DNA of 64,000 nucleotides from Lamellibrachia satsuma (GCA_033239005.1 BSQZ01000011.1:10071001-10135000), one strand, 5' to 3'; positions 1 to 12,920 are shown, counted from the stretch's first letter. Notes: generated by a model from the sequence alone, not told the origin. Numbers and translations: made by a program.

Positions 1-965
1 GTTCCAGTTGGCAAGTGGACAAGGAAGCCTTTGGCTTATCGAGATTCCAACAATTTTCCCATCTATGTGTAGCCCGCCCTTATCAAATATCTGTCAATTC
101 TATGTTTAAACATGCTCACTCTACTAGCATTACCACAATCATTTGGCAGTTTGTTCCATTCATTTATCACCCTCAGTGAGAAAGAGTACTTTCTCATGTC
201 CAACCTACACTGCTCCTTAACTAATGCTGCTTTGTATCCTCTTGTTCTACTGCCTTCTTTAAGTTTGTAGAACATGTTCCTATCAACATGTTCATAACTG
301 TTCACTATTTTAAACACTTCTATTTGGTCTCCTCTTAGTCTCCTTGTTTCTAGTGTTGTCAAACCACATTGTAATAAGCGACTTTCATAACTAAGGTCTC
401 TCAATTCTGGAATCATTTTAGTTGCTCTTCGTTTTTGTCTATGTCCGTTTTACTATACGGCCTCCATGCTTGAATACATTATTCCAAATGTGGTCTAACT
501 ATTGCTTTGTACAAGGGTACACTTAGCTGTTTCTCCTTATACATGAGAGTTCCCCTAATTAGCCATAGAATTTGATTTCCTTTCGAAGCAGCAATCCCAC
601 ATTGCTCTGAAACTTTCATGTCAGCACTAAATGTTACTCCTAAGTCCTTTTGTTGTGTGGTTCTACCTAGTACAGCATCCCCCATTTTATATCCTTCGTC
701 CATTTTTCCATGTCCTATGTGTATACATTTACACTTCCCAACATTGAATAACATTTGCCATTTTTCTGACCATTTAACTAATTTATCTAGATCATCGTGT
801 AAACTTTGTTTATCTGCATAATTAGTAACTTTCTGAATACTTTTGTGTCATCTGCCAATTTGAGTACTTTGCTAGATATGTCATCTTCCAAATCATTTAT
901 ATATTTATATTAAAAAGAACAAAGGGCCTAATACTGATTCCTGTGATACCCCACTCAAAACCGAT
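1..965 (-). mobile_element. CR1/L2-like LINE, 3' half of ORF2 (broken)
   Basis: Read on the minus strand this is the end of a reverse transcriptase. From about 960 down it shows a palm block with GVSQESVLGPLFF, a degenerate motif C (LADDTKVF where FADD is usual), then the block FNVGKCKCIHIGH (754-479), RPHLEYC around 480, and a C-terminal block with LRGDQIEVFKI and FSLRVINEWNKLP (416-63). Such blocks are typical of CR1/L2 ORF2 C-termini. Frames change near 760 and 450, so it cannot make an intact protein. The 3' untranslated tail (62-1) recurs at 29814-29905 and 58520-58590, so at least three copies of this family lie in the window. The 5' end is truncated near 965 beside gypsy-related sequence. 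Confidence 0.85.
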
Positions 966-1660
966 TTCCAGTTTGAAATTTCTGTCTGTGAGGCCTGACT
1001 CCATACAACCTTGGCCGGCGTTGCACGGACAAAAGACAGCCACTGCAACAGATTATGACTCTTTGCACTACCCAGTCAAGCTTTGGGAGGGCAATGCCAA
1101 TGGCAGTTACAACGTCATGCCCCACTGCCGGTTTCACGAAGCGATCGTACCTACGACGGAACGTCTGATGACGTTTAACGCTGATCACGTAACTCAGACC
1201 AACTGTAGAAACCAAGTATAGCGTTGTTAACAATCGTACGTAACTACGAACTCCTACTGTTCCGAGTTACGAGTTAATCTAAGTCAAACATCCACATAGG
1301 TTCATTCGTAATGTTCCCCACTTCCGGGGAATTGTTATATTTAATGTAAGAACCATCTCTGTGGGCTCCTGGCAGCGCCTAAAAATGCCGGGCCCTTACA
1401 TAGGAAACTGACGGAGATATGAAGGAATGTAGACATACATACAGAATCACAAACTACTTTCTGATATAGATGCTTTACTAGGAAATCCACATTTTGAATA
1501 CAAAGTATGTTCTGATATAGATGCTTTACTAGGAAATCCACATTTTGAATACAAAGTATGTTAAGCTGGTCTGTATTTGTCTTATTTCTTCTTCGAACCC
1601 CTTTTAGATAACATCTGCCTTTGAATGGTGCTCCAGGTCTTTTAGATAACATCTGCCTTT
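966..1660 (+). other. Gypsy-associated leader or LTR-like sequence with tandem duplications
   Basis: Positions about 1041-1280 match 43661-43860 with mismatches. At the second site the match runs directly into gypsy pol, so this is likely leader or LTR sequence of the same retroelement. A 52-bp block is repeated in tandem at about 1459-1561. A 38-bp block beginning cttttagataacatctgcc is present about three times from 1602 to 1700. The open frames here (943-1221 plus, 955-1233 minus) have no recognisable domain and are not called genes. Confidence 0.4.
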
Positions 1661-1679
1661 GAATGGTGCTCCAGGTCTT

Positions 1680-2035
1680 TTAGATAACATCTGCCTTTGA
1701 ATTGTGCTCCACTCGGGCGCCAAGGTCTGTGTACCAAATCAAGCAGTAATAACTATACCGGGGGCCATCCAGTTGCTGGCCTGGTACAGTTTCCAAGAAA
1801 AGACAGCTTCGCAAAAACTGGAGGGATTGAATCCTTGCACCCGCCAGCCGCTGCAGCCAAGGTTGTATGGGGTCAGACAGTTTTGGTGGAGCAAGTAGAC
1901 GGTACCTTACCACATGATGTGGTTGTGTTAGCTTCCTGTGCGGAGGTGTTGCTCGAAGGATACCCCCTAACTTATGGTCCTAGGTCAAAGCACATCTCGA
2001 CAAACTGATCGCCAAGAAGGCAGTAGTTTTAGTTG
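1680..2035 (+). pseudogene. Ty3/gypsy A: protease-linker fragment joined to start of RT
   Basis: This stretch is homologous to 10388-10800. It covers the region after the retropepsin and then jumps to sequence matching the start of the reverse transcriptase (codons equivalent to HLDKLIAKK near 1990-2020). Most of the intervening sequence seen in gypsy B is deleted. Frames are interrupted. It is the 5' part of the D1 gypsy remnant that continues at 2645 after an unrelated AT-rich stretch. Confidence 0.6.
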
Positions 2036-2644
2036 AGCCATTCTTTATTCTTTTTGGTATGTAGGCACAATCATATTCTTAAATAAAAATTGTTTTACTC
2101 GCATAAACAATGATTATTAGTAGATCATTTTATATAAAGATACTATATCTAGTATGCATATATACTGATATGGAGCTGACTTAAATAGGTTTGGTAAGGC
2201 CAATCGCTACCAGTGTAATTAACTGTTCATATTTTCCATTGTAGCTATCCGATATCCCAATTGGCTTTGAAACAATAATTCTTTGATGTATTTGGGGATA
2301 AAGAACTTTCACTTTAATTTTTTATTTTTTATTAACTTATCATTAATGCACGAAGTGGCGTAAATAATCTTCTTCCTTCTTAAACCATTTGCAGGTGCAC
2401 AGAAAATAAAGTCTGGTCACATGCGTTGATAGTTTATTCACAAGCAGACTTTAATCACAAACATCAACGTTTTCTAAAAACATAAAACAAACACCTTTAG
2501 CACACATTTTCTAACAGCTGTGACAAATGGCAGTTATTGTACGTCAAACGTGTTCTAATAACATGTTCAATCATTGGGTGGTACCATCTAACTGTCGCTG
2601 CTGTAGTTTCCTGGGAAATATGGGTGACTCAACTAACCCAGTGG
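2036..2644. other. AT-rich stretch between two gypsy A fragments
   Basis: No gene or domain recognised. The sequence is AT-rich, without clear terminal repeats, and separates the protease-linker fragment from the RT/RNase H fragment. It could be a decayed insertion into gypsy A. I found no second copy in the window. Confidence 0.3.
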
Positions 2645-4255
2645 CTCAACTAACATTGCTTTTCCCTATTTCTCGACGATCGACCTGGCGGACAGCTATC
2701 ACCATATCAGAGTATCTATCGTATCTGCAGATGGTGTCGCATTAGATCCTGACAAGAAAGCAGCTATCCTGAAAATGGAGACACCAACGTCTAAGAAAAA
2801 GTTTCAATCTTTCATGGGTTTGGCTGGATACTATCGTCGCTTTGTTCATATGTTTTCCCAGATTACGACGCCACTACACAGGCTCATCAGGAATACAAAC
2901 ACAAAGTAAGAGACCAAGAAGAAACAACCAAAACCCGAACACACCGAAGACAATCGCCCAATAACACAGAAATGGGACGAAGATACGCAGGAGGTGTTCG
3001 AGGAGCTGAAAACGCGCGGCACGTCCAGTTCCATCTTAGACTATAACGACTTTTCACGCGTGGAGACAGACGGCAGCCATCACGATCTTGGTGTTTTGTT
3101 GTCCCGGGACATGTAGGGCGTGAGAGGTGATAGCATACGCCATTGGCTTATTGCGACCAACCGACCAGAATATGCACAATTACAGTGCGATTAAACTATA
3201 ACTTTTCGCTCTGAAGTGGGCGGTTTCAGACAAGATCAAGTATTATCTTTTGGTAACAACCCACTGACTTACCTGAAGACTGCCGCACATGGATCTATAG
3301 AGCTTCGGTGGGTAGCTCAGCTGGCCGGCTTTGAGTTTAACATAGTCCATCGCAATAGGAATGCAAATGCCAGTGCCGATGTCCTCAGTCGGAGAGGAAG
3401 TATGGGTGAACTCCGGGAACATTTCCGTGTACTACAACCCCTGGTTCTATCACCAGAGATCCGCAACAATTACGCAGTGCGCGTGTTGTCAGAATCTACT
3501 GGCCTGGAGGAAGAGCCAACAGCTTCATCGCTAACCCACCCCTCCTATTCTAAGGATGAATTGGAAAATCTACAATCACCGGATCGGGTGCTGTCATGTA
3601 TCAAACACTCATGGTCGACATGCCCTGAAGAAGGAGCCCGGCCTCCAAGTTGGAGACTGACGGAGTGTTCTACCGCACGCAGGGTGAGCTTAGCAAGCGG
3701 CACCTACATATACTCCTCCCTGAATATTTGCGAGATACCGCGCAGAGCCTCCACGACATGTCACGACGCCAAGGCTCCGAGAGAACACTGGTACTGGTCA
3801 AAAAGAAGTGTTCGTGGCCAGGCATGGCAAGCGATGTCACGAGATATGTGTCACTGCCAGAGCTCCGTTGCCGAAGGTGCGACCGCCAATTAGCAGACTG
3901 ATTTGAAATATACGTCTCGCTGCCCCAAATTCTCGCCGTCGATTACAGTAAGGTAGACATGGCAAGTGACGGACGGGAGGACGTTCTCGTGATGACTGAT
4001 GTATTTAAGAAGCACAGTATTGCAGTTCCTGCGAGAAGCCAGTCTGCCGCCACAACTGCTAAGGTCTTGGTGAAAGAGTGGGTCAGTGCATTTGGAGTGC
4101 CTTACCAGCTCCACAGTGATCAAGGTCGGAGATTCGCAGCTGCCGTCATCCACCAGCTCTGCAAGCTGAACGACATACACAAGTCCAAGACAACAACTTG
4201 CCACCCGGAAGGAAACTGACAGGGCGATAGTTTGAACAGGACCCTTTACAACTTT
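2645..4255 (+). pseudogene. Ty3/gypsy A: RT, RNase H and integrase remnant
   Basis: Domain order is that of a Ty3/gypsy pol. RT motif A (FSTIDLADSYHHIRVS near 2660-2710) is followed by the RT thumb signature FMGLAGYYRRFVHMFSQITT (2812-2860). RNase H comes next, with WDEDTQEVFEELKTR (about 2972) and its catalytic block ETDGSH (about 3063), then NPLTYLKTA...ELRWVAQLAGF (3258-3330). The integrase has an HHCC-like region (about 3740-3900), core residues in VMTDVFKKHS (first D, about 3990) and QLHSDQG (second D, about 4108), and the CHPEGN box (4200) where the third catalytic residue should lie just after. The part between RT motif A and the thumb is deleted. A stop follows CHPEGN and frames shift several times, so it is inactive. 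Copies B, C and D lie at 10388, 32310 and 43661. Confidence 0.88.
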
Positions 4256-5691
<1,436 letters not shown>

Positions 5692-6064
5692 TCTATAAAA
5701 TCTTCAAATTGAACAAAGTTACATTTGAATGGATGTGTTATGTAATGTAGGGAATGTGTGAAACACCTCTTTTTAGAATATGTTCACCTTTTATTGCGAA
5801 TACAGATAGTGTTATGTATGACAGAGTGCTAAAATACGTTAGGATTACTAAGAAATATCATGAAACACAATCAAAATGCAGCATGTTGTCTTGTATTCGC
5901 AGTATGTTAACTTTGTCAGTATTCGTGCGAGCACATAACCCCCGTCACCAATTCAATTGATTCCATGTGAGCCGTCTGCTGCTAAATCTTACGTTATGTT
6001 AACATCTACAGCACAGTCGTGTTTTGAAACAACGCTTTGGAACCACTACAATATTACTATCAAG
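5692..6064 (-). other. 3' flank of peptide gene copy 1
   Basis: Conserved downstream flank of the peptide gene (minus strand). It matches 21440-21790 in D2 and 50805-51130 in D4, including a run around 6005-6030 (acagcacagtcgtgttttga). In D1 it has no open frame beyond a few dozen codons. It probably contains 3' untranslated or intronic sequence. Confidence 0.5.
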
Positions 6065-6304
6065 TTATGTGGGCTGCTCAGAGTACTTGGCATAATCAGC
6101 ATCAGCATTTATACAGTCGGCAATGCACATAGTTTTTATATGGAAGCAGTAAATCAGCTTTTGTCTTAATGTCAATTCCAGGCAGGCACGACATCGTTCA
6201 AAAGCTTTAATACAATCATCGGCACAGCGAATGATTTCTTCTAAGGTTGGCGGCTCCGTTGTAGCCAACGCGCCAAACAGAGACAAGACGATCAACAGTG
6301 TCAT
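6065..6304 (-). CDS. Small secreted cysteine-rich peptide, copy 1 (D1)
   Basis: Encodes 79 residues. The open frame extends upstream to 6358, but the ATG at 6304 is chosen because all four paralogues align from there and a splice-acceptor-like tract (tttctttatacag) ends exactly before it. Residues 1-14 form a hydrophobic leader (MTLLIVLSLFGALA), followed by an acidic segment (TTEPPTLEE). Cysteines lie at 27, 31, 38, 41, 53, 60 and 64, giving C-x3-C-x6-C-x2-C-x11-C-x6-C-x3-C. The two C-x3-C pairs would fit two stapled helices (inference). The C-terminus is longer than in copies 2 and 4 (ends YAKYSEQPT). Seven cysteines leaves one unpaired or suggests a dimer. No family is recognised and the function is unknown; a secreted role in defence, venom, mucus or signalling are all possible. 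Confidence 0.72.
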   Translation of the reverse strand: MTLLIVLSLFGALATTEPPTLEEIIRCADDCIKAFERCRACLELTLRQKLIYCFHIKTMCIADCINADADYAKYSEQPT

Positions 6305-6539
6305 CTGTATAAAGAAACAGATAATATACCTAAAATACAATGCATTATATGGCATCAATAAACGGTACTGATTGATATTCAGTGTCCTTGTTTAATGTAC
6401 TGGTGCCACGTGGCCTCCTGGCTTAGATTGTAACGTAATGGTCGTGTGAGAATAATAATTATTACAAACATCCTTTTTCTGCATCAAATCAACATATTTC
6501 AAAATAGTCCGGTTGGACATGGAATGTTTCAACATACTA

Positions 6540-6540
<1 letters not shown>
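6305..6540 (-). promoter_or_regulatory. 5' flank of peptide gene copy 1 with splice-acceptor-like tract
   Basis: On the minus strand a pyrimidine-rich tract ending in CAG abuts the ATG (6305-6325). The next 150 bases are conserved in all four copies, including a tactgattgatatt block (about 6368) and a cacgtggcctcctggctta block (about 6407-6425). This suggests an intron in the 5' untranslated region or an upstream exon outside this block. No TATA box or start site can be assigned. Confidence 0.45.
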
Positions 6541-6542
<2 letters not shown>

Positions 6543-6630
<88 letters not shown>

Positions 6631-6690
6631 ATGTATGTATGTATGTAGTTATGTAGGTAGGTAGGTAGGTAGGAAGGTAGGTAGGTTTTT
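6543..6690. repeat. (TA)n, (GTAT)n and (GTAG)n compound microsatellite
   Basis: TA repeats to 6618, then GTAT and GTAG tetramers. Counterparts sit at the same distance upstream of the other peptide genes (22240-22290, 35290-35340, 51600-51965), with very different lengths. Confidence 0.95.
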
Positions 6691-7817
6691 CGGAGAATGG
6701 GTGTATTAGGTCCAAGTATCCCTTGAAGAATATAAAAGGTTGAACCCTGACCTTTTATGATGACTTTTCATATGAATCATCTTACTCCTTTAGGGTAAAT
6801 GGTAACCTCGTTATTTAATGTCCCAACTGTTATTGTCTAATGCAACACTAAGAACTGAAGTGTTCAAAGCTAACCCTTGCCTACTTTATTTTTTGTTATA
6901 GCACCAGCATTATTGACCAGCAAGACACTGGAACTGTTGCATTCCTGCGACATTAAGCCATAAGGCTAGACGAAGTCGTTGTGTTCTATGGGACTTTGAG
7001 TAGTTCTAAAATGTCTGTGTCCGGGCGGTGAAAATCTGGGTTTCATATAGAAGTTCCTGATATACATGCATATTGTCAGTATTCTCCATGGAGAATAGTA
7101 GTGCATCTGGCGGAACTGATATCTTAAAATATAAAATTTGTAGTGTTTTTACATATCAATCACATGTTATTGATAATGGTGCCAGCCAGTCTGTATGATT
7201 CACTCTGGCAATATGATATAACCGGTCGTCCTGGATGCATTCACCGTTGATGCCTTTTAGCTTTAGCCTTGTGGATCTTGGGTAATAAATATATTAGACG
7301 TGGTCTTTGGATTAACCGATTATCCAAATATTCCCTTTGTTTCATTGAGATGTAGCATGTTTTATAGCCGAGATGCGGATTGCGGCCTGTGGACACACCA
7401 GTTTATACAAACTTGGTATAATGTTTCTTGTTCTCTAGCTGGCTATTCGCCTCTGCTATATGATAAAAGTCGCCAAGCCTTTATCAGCAGGTACAATGAT
7501 GGTAGCTAGATTGTACCTAAGTGCAGATATCTCCGAATAGTGTAAATCTTATAAGGTACTTGCGATGTTCCGATGTTTATTGGTTACCGAGCATTTATCT
7601 TTTAGTTGTTCTAATTTAGAATTAATATCCTCATTAACAGGAGGCGAATTCCAATTAATTTTGCTGTAAAGTTCTCTTTTGCTTTAGAAGATTTTGTCCA
7701 TTGGAAAATATGTTTGGCGAATATCTGAATTGAAGCTTGTACATAATCTTCATCATTAGTCTGTGGTGTTGGTATAAACTTCAATTTAACTTCCGTATGT
7801 GTTTCTGGTAAAACAAT
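6691..7817. other. D1 flank, no gene seen
   Basis: Starts with a block shared by all four duplicons (ttttcggagaatgggtgta at 6686, with counterparts near 22290, 35345 and 51972). A diverged match to 22430-22510 follows around 6860-6930. The rest to 7817 has no domain and no clear repeat. Confidence 0.5.
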
Positions 7818-7824
7818 TGCGTGT

Positions 7825-7873
<49 letters not shown>

Positions 7874-7905
7874 TTTGTGTGTGTGTGTGTGTGGGTGCGT
7901 GTGCG

Positions 7906-7956
<51 letters not shown>

Positions 7957-8066
7957 ACTTGTTTGTGTATGTTTGTGCGTGTGAGTGTGTGTGTATGCGT
8001 GTGTTTGTGTGTGCGCGCGCGCACGCGTGTGTGTGTGAGAGAGAGAGTGAGAGAGAGAGAGAGGGT
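7818..8066. repeat. (TG)n with GA-rich end
   Basis: TG dinucleotides with GTTT and GCGT variants, ending in a GA-rich run (8037-8064). It occupies the same place relative to the shared block at 8090-8310 as the TA/TG tracts at 24466-24790, 36825-37042 and 55587-55728. Confidence 0.95.
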
Positions 8067-9895
8067 GTCTGTGTATGAGTAGTCGTAATGTATGTATATT
8101 TCATTCGTTTTCACAACAGAGCTTATAATGTACAAAAACAGTATTAAAATACGAACACACTGTCGCACTCTCGTTCAATCTGTTGCACTCACCAAAGACG
8201 ACATGGTATAAACTACCACATCACTCCAACCTTCAGTTACACAGTCCGGCTGCAAACATCCACACATATACTGAGTTGATGACAGCATAAATCTTGTTTC
8301 ATTTTCTCGTCTGTTTTTGCGAACCTTCCTAATGACTGTTGACACCCAAAGCCTTTGTACTTAATAAAATGCAGACATATTTGATTTGATTACCCCAGCC
8401 AGTTGGAATGTAATTTCCAATCACTGCATTCGTTGAAAGAACGTTTTCTCGCAAATTTTCTCATGAGAGGATATGAGTAATTCTGCTGTTTTTGCATGGT
8501 GAACAGCCGAACAAACATTCGAAATCCAACTTTCTGGATGCAAGATGAAACAAAGAAATAGCCTATACTAATTTTACATCACTAGACACTAGGGGATTAA
8601 GATGATGGACAAATGAAGATACCTAATACATTGCATGGTTCAATATATTTGAGGCATATATTATATTCAAACATAAAGAAGGTAAAAAAACAGAGGATAA
8701 GAAGAAGCGTTAGTACAAATAAATAATGTCACAAACAACGACACATCCACGGAATAAAGTGTGTAAAGCTGGCAACATGAGTTTTTAAACACATAACATA
8801 CATCTAGCAAGGGCGGTCACTCACAGATGAAGCATTCTCAATAGCTTCTTCGTTCATACGTGGCCTTCAGTGACTATTTAGGTAGCGATTTAGCTCATTC
8901 TTGGTAAACCTTCATATTTAACCGCTCGCCAAGACGAAGAGTGACCACTGATGAGTAAAATAAACAGAGTCGATGCAAGCGATGTTCTTGTGTTGTTGAA
9001 ATGGTAAGTTAAAAAACAAAACTTGTTTCGCATATAAAACCCGCTTGGATGCCTCAAATCAAAACATAAAATGCCAAATAAATGGAATGATAGGCAACTT
9101 ACATGTTCAGGATGAACAATTATTGGGTACAAATCCGATTAAATTTTTTTTTGGCACACCACAACACGCCCTTTACAAGAAAGGGTCGTTCTTGACTGGT
9201 TGTGCCGTACGCACTCTTGTCCGACTTATTATAGACCAACGCCATTAACTTAGCAACGACATTTTACAAGACTCACTAGTAGTACTGTTGAACAACATGT
9301 CTTTCCGTTTAATGTAGTCCGACTATCGTATATTCTACTTGACGTTCGTGTAAAACCTGGCTACGTAAGCATTACAAATGGAGATTCGGGAAAATGCAGT
9401 AGCGTGTGAGCAGATGTGGTTGCATGGAAAACAACGCGCACTTCCACAACAAACGTCAAACTGTTCTGCTCAATGTATGTATGCGTGCAGATTAAAGGTA
9501 AAACATAACGTGAATGTTTAATTGAGTATTAAGTTAATTTACCATAATAATACCATCGAACTTACCTCGTAATCAACAGCTGACTTCGTCACTCACGACT
9601 GTTTTGAGGTGAAGCTTTACATCAAGTCTCTAAACAAAAGTATCCACGTGATTATTCAAGGGTCATTAAGTTGTCTTGCTTATATATGTCTATATACATA
9701 ACCCTTAGGAGATCATGTCAAGGACAAACAAATACTAAAACCTACGGTCATACGTACGTCCCGGTTCTCGCAGCCAAAATAACTGTAGGCTCTAAAATTA
9801 TCCAAAAAAAACCCTCAAACCCATTCATTCAGGGTTCCGTTGCTAATCGGCTGTGAATTATACAGTTTTTGGCACGTTTCATTTCATATTATTCT
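8067..9895. other. D1 shared flank, no gene seen
   Basis: 8090-8310 matches 24790-24950, 37380-37560 and 55730-55900, including tgagttgatgacagcataaa at 8273. 8330-9100 matches 28430-28790 and 29270-29370. 9480-9800 matches 29500-30130, 38690-39010 and 56740-57060 (landmark cagctgacttcgtcactcac at 9579). Short open frames here (for example 9045-9248) have no recognisable domain. Confidence 0.55.
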
Positions 9896-10077
9896 TCAAA
9901 GTGTCCATGTCCTATTTGTATGGAATTACATTTCCCATAATTCAATAACATTTGCCATTTTCAAGACTACTTGACCAATTTGTAAAGTTTTTTATTTCCT
10001 TTTTCTCTATTAAGCGTTCTGAATATATTTGAATTAACTGTGAATGTCAGTTCTTGCTTGATGCATTATCTTCCAAA

Positions 10078-10078
<1 letters not shown>
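9896..10078 (-). mobile_element. Short CR1-like LINE fragment
   Basis: Minus-strand match to positions 715-900 of the window, the RT region just after motif C. It shares catttgccatttt and adjacent sequence. It is truncated on both sides and ends at the CA microsatellite. Confidence 0.6.
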
Positions 10079-10147
<69 letters not shown>

Positions 10148-10278
10148 ACGCACACGCACACGCACACGCACACGCACACGCACACGCACACGCACACGCA
10201 CACAAACACAAACACAAACACAAACACAAACACAAACACGCACACAAACACGCACACGCACACACACCACACACGCAC

Positions 10279-10316
<38 letters not shown>

Positions 10317-10318
10317 AG
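10079..10318. repeat. CA array with block-wise hexamer variants
   Basis: Pure CA repeats to about 10137, then about ten CACACG-type hexamers (10138-10200), then about six CACAAA-type hexamers (10201-10240), then mixed CA with CG variants. The variants occur in homogeneous blocks, as expected from successive local expansions. Confidence 0.95.
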
Positions 10319-10387
10319 GAAATCCACAGTGTGGTCTCTAATTAACACTAGCAACAATTTGCAACAACAACAACTTTTTTCGATACC

Positions 10388-11440
10388 TTTTTAGATAACG
10401 TTTGCCTTTGAATGGTGCTCGAGGTATGTGTACTAAATCATGCAGTAATAACGATACTGGGGGAAATGCAGTTGCTGGCCTGGTACTGGAGATATCTGAA
10501 CAACTGGTCAAACAGTTTCCAAGAAAGGACAGCTTCGTGAAGACTGGAGAGATTGAATCCTTGCACCTGCCGTCCGCTGCAGCCAAGGTTGTATTGGGTC
10601 AGACCACAACGATAGTGTTGGTGGAGCAAGTAGACGGTACCTTTCCACATAACGTGTTTTGTTGGATTGCTGGGTGAAGACTGGAGGGATTGAATCCTTG
10701 CACCTGCCATCCGCTGAAGCCAAGGTTGTATGAGGTAAGGCCACAATGACAAGACAGTGTTGGTGGAGCAAGTACACGCACAGAGCCTGCTGTGCCTCCT
10801 GTGTGGAGGTCAACTCTGGCCTGGTTCCCGTGTTGCTGGTAAACATTTGCTTGCAAGATGTGTGGATGAACCCAAACCGCTGCATTGAAGCAGCCAAGCG
10901 TGTCGAGTTGGTTGGTAACGACACGATTGCTTCCAGCTGACGTCAGTGTCGCGATGTGATAGCTATCGGCCCAAGAGATATGTTGAACTTTGACCTCTAA
11001 AACAGTTTGAAGGAAGAATTGTCGCGATGTGACGAGCTGAGACCACATAACCGTTCTAACTTCTTAGAGTTTCTGACCCGGAATCAGGATCTCTTCAGAC
11101 CCGAGGGCAACGATGGCGAGTGCAAGACGGTAGAACACGAGATCTACGACGAGGTTGTACCTGTCAGGCTACCAACTCGAAAGATATCCCCTAGCATATG
11201 GCCAAAATCAATGCACATCTCGACAAGCTGATCGCCATTAAGTTCATTCGGAACACTTGTAGCTGCATTTGTTGTGGCTATGAAGAAAGGTGGATCCCTG
11301 CACCTGTGCATTGATTTCCGGGGACTCAATTCTCGCACATACAAAGACGCATACCCACGACAGTATTATGGCAATTGTGGGTCGATTGTTGTTGGTGGTA
11401 GCTAAAAAAGCATTGGGAAAAACCCACATATCGCTGATGT
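10388..11440 (+). pseudogene. Ty3/gypsy B: protease-linker and RT start
   Basis: Homologous to gypsy A (1680-2030) and D (43861-44200). It has the linker after the protease with VNSGLVPVLLVNICLQDVW (10809-10866), typical of gypsy pol between PR and RT. The RT beginning follows, with VEHEIYDEVVPVRLPTRK (about 11130-11180), codons for a KINAHLDKLIAIKF-like block (about 11207-11250), and the fingers signature GGSLHLCIDFRGLNSRTYK (about 11290-11345). A 65-bp segment is duplicated internally, with a 137-base offset (10539 and 10676). Frames are broken, and RT motifs after the fingers are missing. Confidence 0.8.
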
Positions 11441-11443
11441 GGC

Positions 11444-11637
11444 GTTTAATTTAAATTTAAATTTATTTCAAATTTAATTTTAATTTTAATTTTAATTTTA
11501 ACTTTAACTTTAACTTTAACTTTAACTTCAACTTCAACTTCAACTTCAACTTCAACTTCAACTTCAACTTCAACTTCAACTTCAACTTCAACTTTAACTT
11601 TAATTTTAATTTTAATTTTAATTTTAATTTTAATTTT
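11444..11637. repeat. Graded hexamer array TTTTAA - TTTAAC - TTCAAC and back
   Basis: About 32 hexamers. The unit changes along the array: TTTAAA/TTTTAA at the left, TTTAAC, about twelve TTCAAC in the centre, TTTAAC again, then TTTTAA to the right end. The gradient is nearly symmetric. It sits inside gypsy B, between the RT fingers fragment and the later pol fragment. Confidence 0.95.
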
Positions 11638-12290
11638 CTACTCTTCGGTGCTCATATATCTTGACGACGATATTAGTATTCTACAACACATACAAATGTA
11701 TGCTGCAGAGGTTGGACGTGATGTTCACACGCTTAAGGGAACACGGACTCCGCGTGAATCTTCTTCCAGAAAAGTCAAATATCTTGGGCATGTCTTATCT
11801 GCGGATAGCGTCGCAACGGAACTCCGACAGGATAGCAACTATCCTGACCAGGGAGACACTAACGTCTGAGAAAAAGTTCCAGTCTTTCATGGGTTTGGCA
11901 AGACAAGTGACGCCCGGGAGGACATTCTCGTGATGACTGATGTATTTAAGAAGCACAGTATTGCAGTTCATGCGAGAGGCCAGTCTGCCGCCACAACCAC
12001 TAAGGTCTTGGCGAAAGAGTGGATCAGCAAATTTGGAGTGGCTTACCAGCGAGAGGCCAGAAGCCAGTCCGCTGTCCTACCAGCTCCACAGCGACCAAGG
12101 TCGCACCTTCGAAGTTGCCGTCATCCACCAGCTCTGCAAGCTTTACGACATACACAAGTCCAAGACAACAGCTTGCCACCCGGAAGGAAACGGACAGGGC
12201 GAGAGGTTCAACAGGAACCTCTTGAGGGCACTTCCATCACAGGAGAAGAAGAAGTGGTTGGATCGCTTCCCACTCTCTTTATACTAACGA
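11638..12290 (+). pseudogene. Ty3/gypsy B: RT end fused to integrase core
   Basis: Begins with RT palm codons around YLDDDISIL (about 11655), a form of the YxDD motif C, then the stretch encoding LREHGLRVNLLPEKS (11720-11775). The thumb signature KKFQSFMGLA (about 11872-11900) is followed at once by integrase codons: VMTDVFKKHSIAV (first D, about 11930), QLHSDQGRTF (second D, about 12085) and CHPEGNGQGERFNRNL (third residue E, about 12175-12225). RNase H and the integrase N-terminus are therefore deleted. A 25-base insertion and frameshifts near 12045 break the integrase. Confidence 0.85.
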
Positions 12291-12815
12291 CTGAATACAT
12301 TCAACACACATCTCTTAAACAGCGTAAACTACGTTATTACTAATACACACAGCTCCATGTAAACTGATGTTCCTAGTGGTTGTACGGTGATCTACATCAA
12401 GTTGTCTTCAATCTACGTTGGACGTTGCAACAGGACTGGCCGCCACGGACGTTGGACGTCTGCGGACGATCAAACGCGCGTTCGTCACCGAAATCCCTAG
12501 CCCATTCCCGGGGTTCACGGGAACGCCCACCCATGACCGCCTTCGCAGTGTGCTACATTACAGCGTCCTACATTATTAGTATTACATGTTGTCATAGTTG
12601 ACGATTCTGGTTTGTTGCACCTCTGAATTCGGCCCCTGGGGATTTGGGTGCTTTGGAAGTGTTATTGTTGTTGTAGTTGTAGTCGTCGTCGTTGTTGTTT
12701 TTGTCGTTGTCGTTGTTGAAGGTTGAACAAGCTGAGAGGAGGTAATTCCAACTTAGTACGCGGGCCTTGACGACGTATACGAATAGGTGAATGTTGACTA
12801 AATTATTAACGGGCC
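12291..12815 (+). other. Post-integrase gypsy sequence, possible LTR remnant
   Basis: 12291-12500 matches 33085-33300 in D3. In both places it follows gypsy-derived sequence, so a 3' untranslated or LTR origin is likely. The block ggccgccacggacgttggac is at about 12439. A GTT-rich run lies at 12664-12718. No open frame with a domain is seen. Confidence 0.4.
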
Positions 12816-12920
12816 TTAAGCCTCCCAACAGTCGTGGAAACATCGGTGGACATCCTCCGTGGATGGCGGCTCCGTTGTAGTCAACGCATTAACAAGAGAT
12901 GACATGATGAAAAGTGTCAT
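12816..12920 (-). pseudogene. Relic of the cysteine-rich peptide gene (D2)
   Basis: The minus strand from an ATG at 12920 reads 34 codons before a stop: a leader MTLFIMSSLVNALTT, then EPPSTEDVHRCFHDCWEA. It aligns with residues 1-34 of copy 1, keeping the EPP segment and the first C-x3-C pair. The five later cysteines are lost by the stop. The splice-acceptor AG before the ATG in intact copies is also missing (tattctttat directly before ATG). Upstream homology continues for about 60 bases. It is a decayed early duplicate, shared with the D3 relic. Confidence 0.7.

Noticed and set aside
6065..6358. Longer start for peptide copy 1 at 6358
   Set aside because: The extra 18 codons are not conserved in the other copies, and the acceptor-like tract lies inside them.
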